Notes under the pieces: model-generated | What the model was told of the DNA's origin: nothing | Database searches by the model: none | Seen by the model: only the letters and a program-made list of their open reading frames with translations | From: Variovorax boronicumulans | GTDB taxonomy: Bacteria > Pseudomonadota > Gammaproteobacteria > Burkholderiales > Burkholderiaceae_C | Reading direction: 5' to 3' | Assembly (NCBI RefSeq): GCF_030812215.1 | Contig: NZ_JAUSSG010000010.1 | Location: 248,001 to 312,000, forward strand | DNA: 64,000 bases | Shown: positions 61,742 through 64,000 of the stretch, one piece after another | Numbering within the stretch: position 1 is the first letter of the stretch | Layout of the letters: the number at the start of each line of letters is the position of its first letter | Program-made: the position numbers and the translations under genes

Positions 61742-63085
61742 GTGGCGGGCGAACGGGGACTGATCGCACGCCACGCCGGCACGGTGCTGGTCGGCCAGCT
61801 GGCCGTGATGGCCTTCGGCGTGACCGACACCATCATCGCGGGTCGCTATTCGGAGCACGCGCTGGCCGCGCTCTCGGTCGGCGCGGCCATCTTCGTGAGC
61901 GTGTATGTCTCGCTGATGGGCGTGCTGCAGGCGCTGCTGCCGGTGTGGGCCGAACTGCACGGCGCGGGCCGCAGCGGCGAGGTGGGCCGCTCGGTGCGGC
62001 AATCGCTCTACCTGGCCGGCATCGCCATCGCGGTGGGCATGGTGGCGCTGCTGCTGCCCGGCGGCGCCTTGCGCTGGACTCAGGTGCCGGCGGAGATGCG
62101 CAGCGAGGTCGAGGCGTATCTCGCGGTGCTCGCCTTCGCGCTGGCGCCGTCCCTGCTCTTCCGACTCTTCAGCACGCTGAACCAGAGCCTGGGCAAGCCG
62201 CAGCTAGTGACCTGGCTGCAACTGGCCTCGCTGGCGGTGAAGCTGCCGCTGTCTATCTGGTTCACCTTCGGCGGCGCGGGCCTGCCGGCAATGGGTCTCG
62301 TCGGCTGCGCGTGGGCCACGCTGTGCGTGAACTGGGCGATGCTCGGCTGCGCGGTCTGGTTGCTGCGCAGCAGCGCCTTCTATCGCGGCTATGCGCTTTG
62401 GGAACGCATCGAGCCTCCCGACTGGCATCAGATCCGCCAGTTCGCACGGCTGGGTGTTCCTGGCGGCCTGGCGGTGCTGGTGGAAGTGACCTCGTTCACG
62501 TTGATGGCGCTGTTCATCGCACGCCTGGGCACCGCGGCGGCGGCGGCGCACCAGATCGCCTCGAACCTGCTGGCGGTGGCGTACATGATGCCGCTCTCGC
62601 TCGCCATCGCGACCAGCGCGCGCGTGAGCTTCTGGCTCGGCGCCGGCGATCCCGCGAAAGCCCGGCACGCCTGTCGCCTCGGCTTCGAGCTGGCCATGCT
62701 GTGCGCCTTCGTCTATGCGGGCGCCATGGTCATGCTCCGCCACGAGCTCGCCAATGTGTATTCGGACAATCCGGCCGTGATCGCGCTGGCCGCCTTGCTG
62801 CTGCCCGTCGTCGCGCTCTATCACGTCGCCGATGCCCTGCAGACGCTGTGCGTGTTCGTGCTGCGCTGCTACCGCGTGACGCTGGCGCCACTGGTCATCT
62901 ACTGCGCGATGCTCTGGGGTCTCGGCCTCGGCGGGAGCTACCTGCTGGCCTACCGCGGCCTCGGGCCATGGCCGGCGATGCAATCGCCGATGGCGTTCTG
63001 GATCATGAGCGCCGGCGCACTGGTGTTCACGGGCCTGCTGTTCAGCGCACTGCTGCGCTGGACGATGCACAAGCGGGCCGGCTGA
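61742..63085 (+). CDS. MATE family multidrug/sodium efflux transporter
   Basis: A 447-residue exporter with 12 membrane segments in two halves. GQLAVMAFGVTDTIIAGRYSEHALAALSVG (cut) is the NorM-type first repeat, and [34 protein letters not shown] (cut) the second. It exports cationic compounds in exchange for Na+ or H+. GTG at 61742 is the assumed start. It is convergent with phoR. Confidence 0.92.
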   Translation: MAGERGLIARHAGTVLVGQLAVMAFGVTDTIIAGRYSEHALAALSVGAAIFVSVYVSLMGVLQALLPVWAELHGAGRSGEVGRSVRQSLYLAGIAIAVGMVALLLPGGALRWTQVPAEMRSEVEAYLAVLAFALAPSLLFRLFSTLNQSLGKPQLVTWLQLASLAVKLPLSIWFTFGGAGLPAMGLVGCAWATLCVNWAMLGCAVWLLRSSAFYRGYALWERIEPPDWHQIRQFARLGVPGGLAVLVEVTSFTLMALFIARLGTAAAAAHQIASNLLAVAYMMPLSLAIATSARVSFWLGAGDPAKARHACRLGFELAMLCAFVYAGAMVMLRHELANVYSDNPAVIALAALLLPVVALYHVADALQTLCVFVLRCYRVTLAPLVIYCAMLWGLGLGGSYLLAYRGLGPWPAMQSPMAFWIMSAGALVFTGLLFSALLRWTMHKRAG

Positions 63086-63109
63086 AGAACACTGGCCCTC
63101 TGCGCAAGC

Positions 63110-64000
63110 TCACTTCGCCAGCACGCGCGCCTCGCGCACCCGCGTGGCCGGGAACACCAGCGCGAACCGGCTCCCCTTGCCCACCGTGCTCTCGATGCGC
63201 AATTCGGCGCCATGCCGCTGTGCGATGTGCTTGACGATCGCGAGGCCGAGCCCGGTGCCGCCGGTCTCGCGCGAACGGCTGCGGTCGATGCGGTAGAAGC
63301 GCTCGGTGAGGCGCGGAATGTGCTCGGCGGCAATGCCGGGGCCGGTGTCCTTCACCGCGTATTCGCCGCGTCCGTCGGGCAGCACCCGCCAGCTCACCGC
63401 CACCTCGCCACCGCCGGGCGTGTAGCGGATCGCGTTGCTCAGCAGGTTCGACATCGCGCTCTGCAATTCGGTCGGCGCGCCCGATATCTCGGACTCGGCA
63501 TCGATGGTGAACGAGAGCCGATGGCCCAGCGGCGCAAGCCGGCCCGACAAGCCGCGTCCCTCGTCCTCGCACTGCGCCAGCAGGGCGCGGATGCGGATCC
63601 ACTGGTTGCCCGAAGGCGATGCGCTGCCCTCCAGGCGCGACAGCGTCAGCAGGTCGTTCACCAGCGTTTCCATGCGGTGCGACTGCTGGCTCATCAGCGA
63701 GAGATAGCGCGTGCGCTCGTCCGCATCGAGCGGCAGGTTCTGCAGCGTTTCGACAAAACCCGCCAGCACCGTGAGCGGCGTGCGGATCTCGTGCGACACA
63801 TTCGCCACGAAATCGCGCCGCATCGCCTCGGCCTGCTCCAGCGCCGTGATGTCGCGCGTGAGCAGCATGCGGCGGTTGCCCGCGTAGGGATGCACCTGCA
63901 CCGACAGCCGCACCGGGTGGCTGCGCTGGTGCGTGTGGCCTGGGCCTGAGGCGTCGATGACGACGTCGCGGCTGTAGTTCCAGGACGCCAGATAGGCCAC
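63110..64000 (-). CDS. phoR: Phosphate regulon sensor histidine kinase PhoR (C-terminal part)
   Basis: At least 296 residues; the 5' end is beyond the right edge. The visible part begins in the PAS domain (YLASWNYSRDVV). The HisKA dimerisation domain follows with phospho-acceptor His in NVSHEIRTPLTVL. The HATPase domain has N box NLLSNAIRYTPGG, G1 DTGPGIA, F FYRIDRSRSR and G2 GTGLGLAIV. It phosphorylates PhoB under phosphate starvation. Confidence 0.9.
   Translation of the reverse strand: MAYLASWNYSRDVVIDASGPGHTHQRSHPVRLSVQVHPYAGNRRMLLTRDITALEQAEAMRRDFVANVSHEIRTPLTVLAGFVETLQNLPLDADERTRYLSLMSQQSHRMETLVNDLLTLSRLEGSASPSGNQWIRIRALLAQCEDEGRGLSGRLAPLGHRLSFTIDAESEISGAPTELQSAMSNLLSNAIRYTPGGGEVAVSWRVLPDGRGEYAVKDTGPGIAAEHIPRLTERFYRIDRSRSRETGGTGLGLAIVKHIAQRHGAELRIESTVGKGSRFALVFPATRVREARVLAK

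Overview
The window is a gene-dense, GC-rich chromosomal segment. Its gene content and order (dnaX-ybaB-recR with ffs beside it, trxA-rho, gloB-mltD next to rnhA, AddAB-type recombination helicase, type B L31, TTG/GTG starts, extragenic repeats of a comamonad type) point to a betaproteobacterium of the Burkholderiales, most like Variovorax or a close Comamonadaceae relative. I saw no insertion sequence, phage, CRISPR array or tRNA. No stretch longer than about 230 bases lacks a gene.

Layout. (1) 46-7918: terminator, K+-independent H+-pyrophosphatase fused to an OmpA-like periplasmic domain, a small SnoaL-like protein, then an efflux set (TolC, HlyD, two ABC-2 permeases) with no ATPase gene. 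(2) 7915-9519: a TetR regulator divergent from a ferritin-like diiron protein, with two matching GGTAC-N6-GTACC operators between them. (3) 10336-17136: a tightly coupled minus-strand lipid operon: phospholipase D-type lipoprotein, fatty-acid hydroxylase, fatty-acid desaturase, a ketosynthase fused to a heme-oxygenase-like diiron-oxidase domain, and three unknown proteins. This is the best candidate for an undescribed system. (4) 17268-23295: exported peroxiredoxin, aldehyde dehydrogenase, a ZIP transporter co-transcribed with a Mn-type superoxide dismutase behind a Fur-like box, a secreted Cys-containing protein and a serine hydrolase. (5) 23353-26482: molybdenum cofactor genes moaA-mobA-moeA. 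(6) 26487-36497: an amide/ureide utilisation locus: AraC regulator, AtzG-like small protein, two amidase-signature enzymes, a five-component urea/amide-type ABC importer and an FmdA-type formamidase. Two copies of a 40-bp AraC-box-like element precede its two probable transcription starts. (7) 36638-42122: rnhA, a methyltransferase, gloB, mltD and a Kef-type antiporter. (8) 42144-44876: an SsuABC/TauABC-like importer with an internal terminator. (9) 45024-48566: MAPEG protein, recR, ybaB, dnaX with an A9 slippery site, and 4.5S RNA. (10) 48672-56250: GNAT, a flavoprotein, addA and addB. (11) 56408-64000: trxA, rho, an oxidoreductase, rpmE2, a GT39-like membrane enzyme, a MATE exporter and the C-terminal part of phoR, which runs off the right edge.

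Working together: the lipid operon carries several di-iron or histidine-rich oxygenase-type proteins (desaturase, hydroxylase, HDO domain) along one acyl-chain pathway. The amide locus couples uptake to successive C-N bond hydrolysis. The ZIP-SOD pair couples divalent metal supply to a metal-dependent antioxidant enzyme. Assignments are from motif reading only; no search was run.
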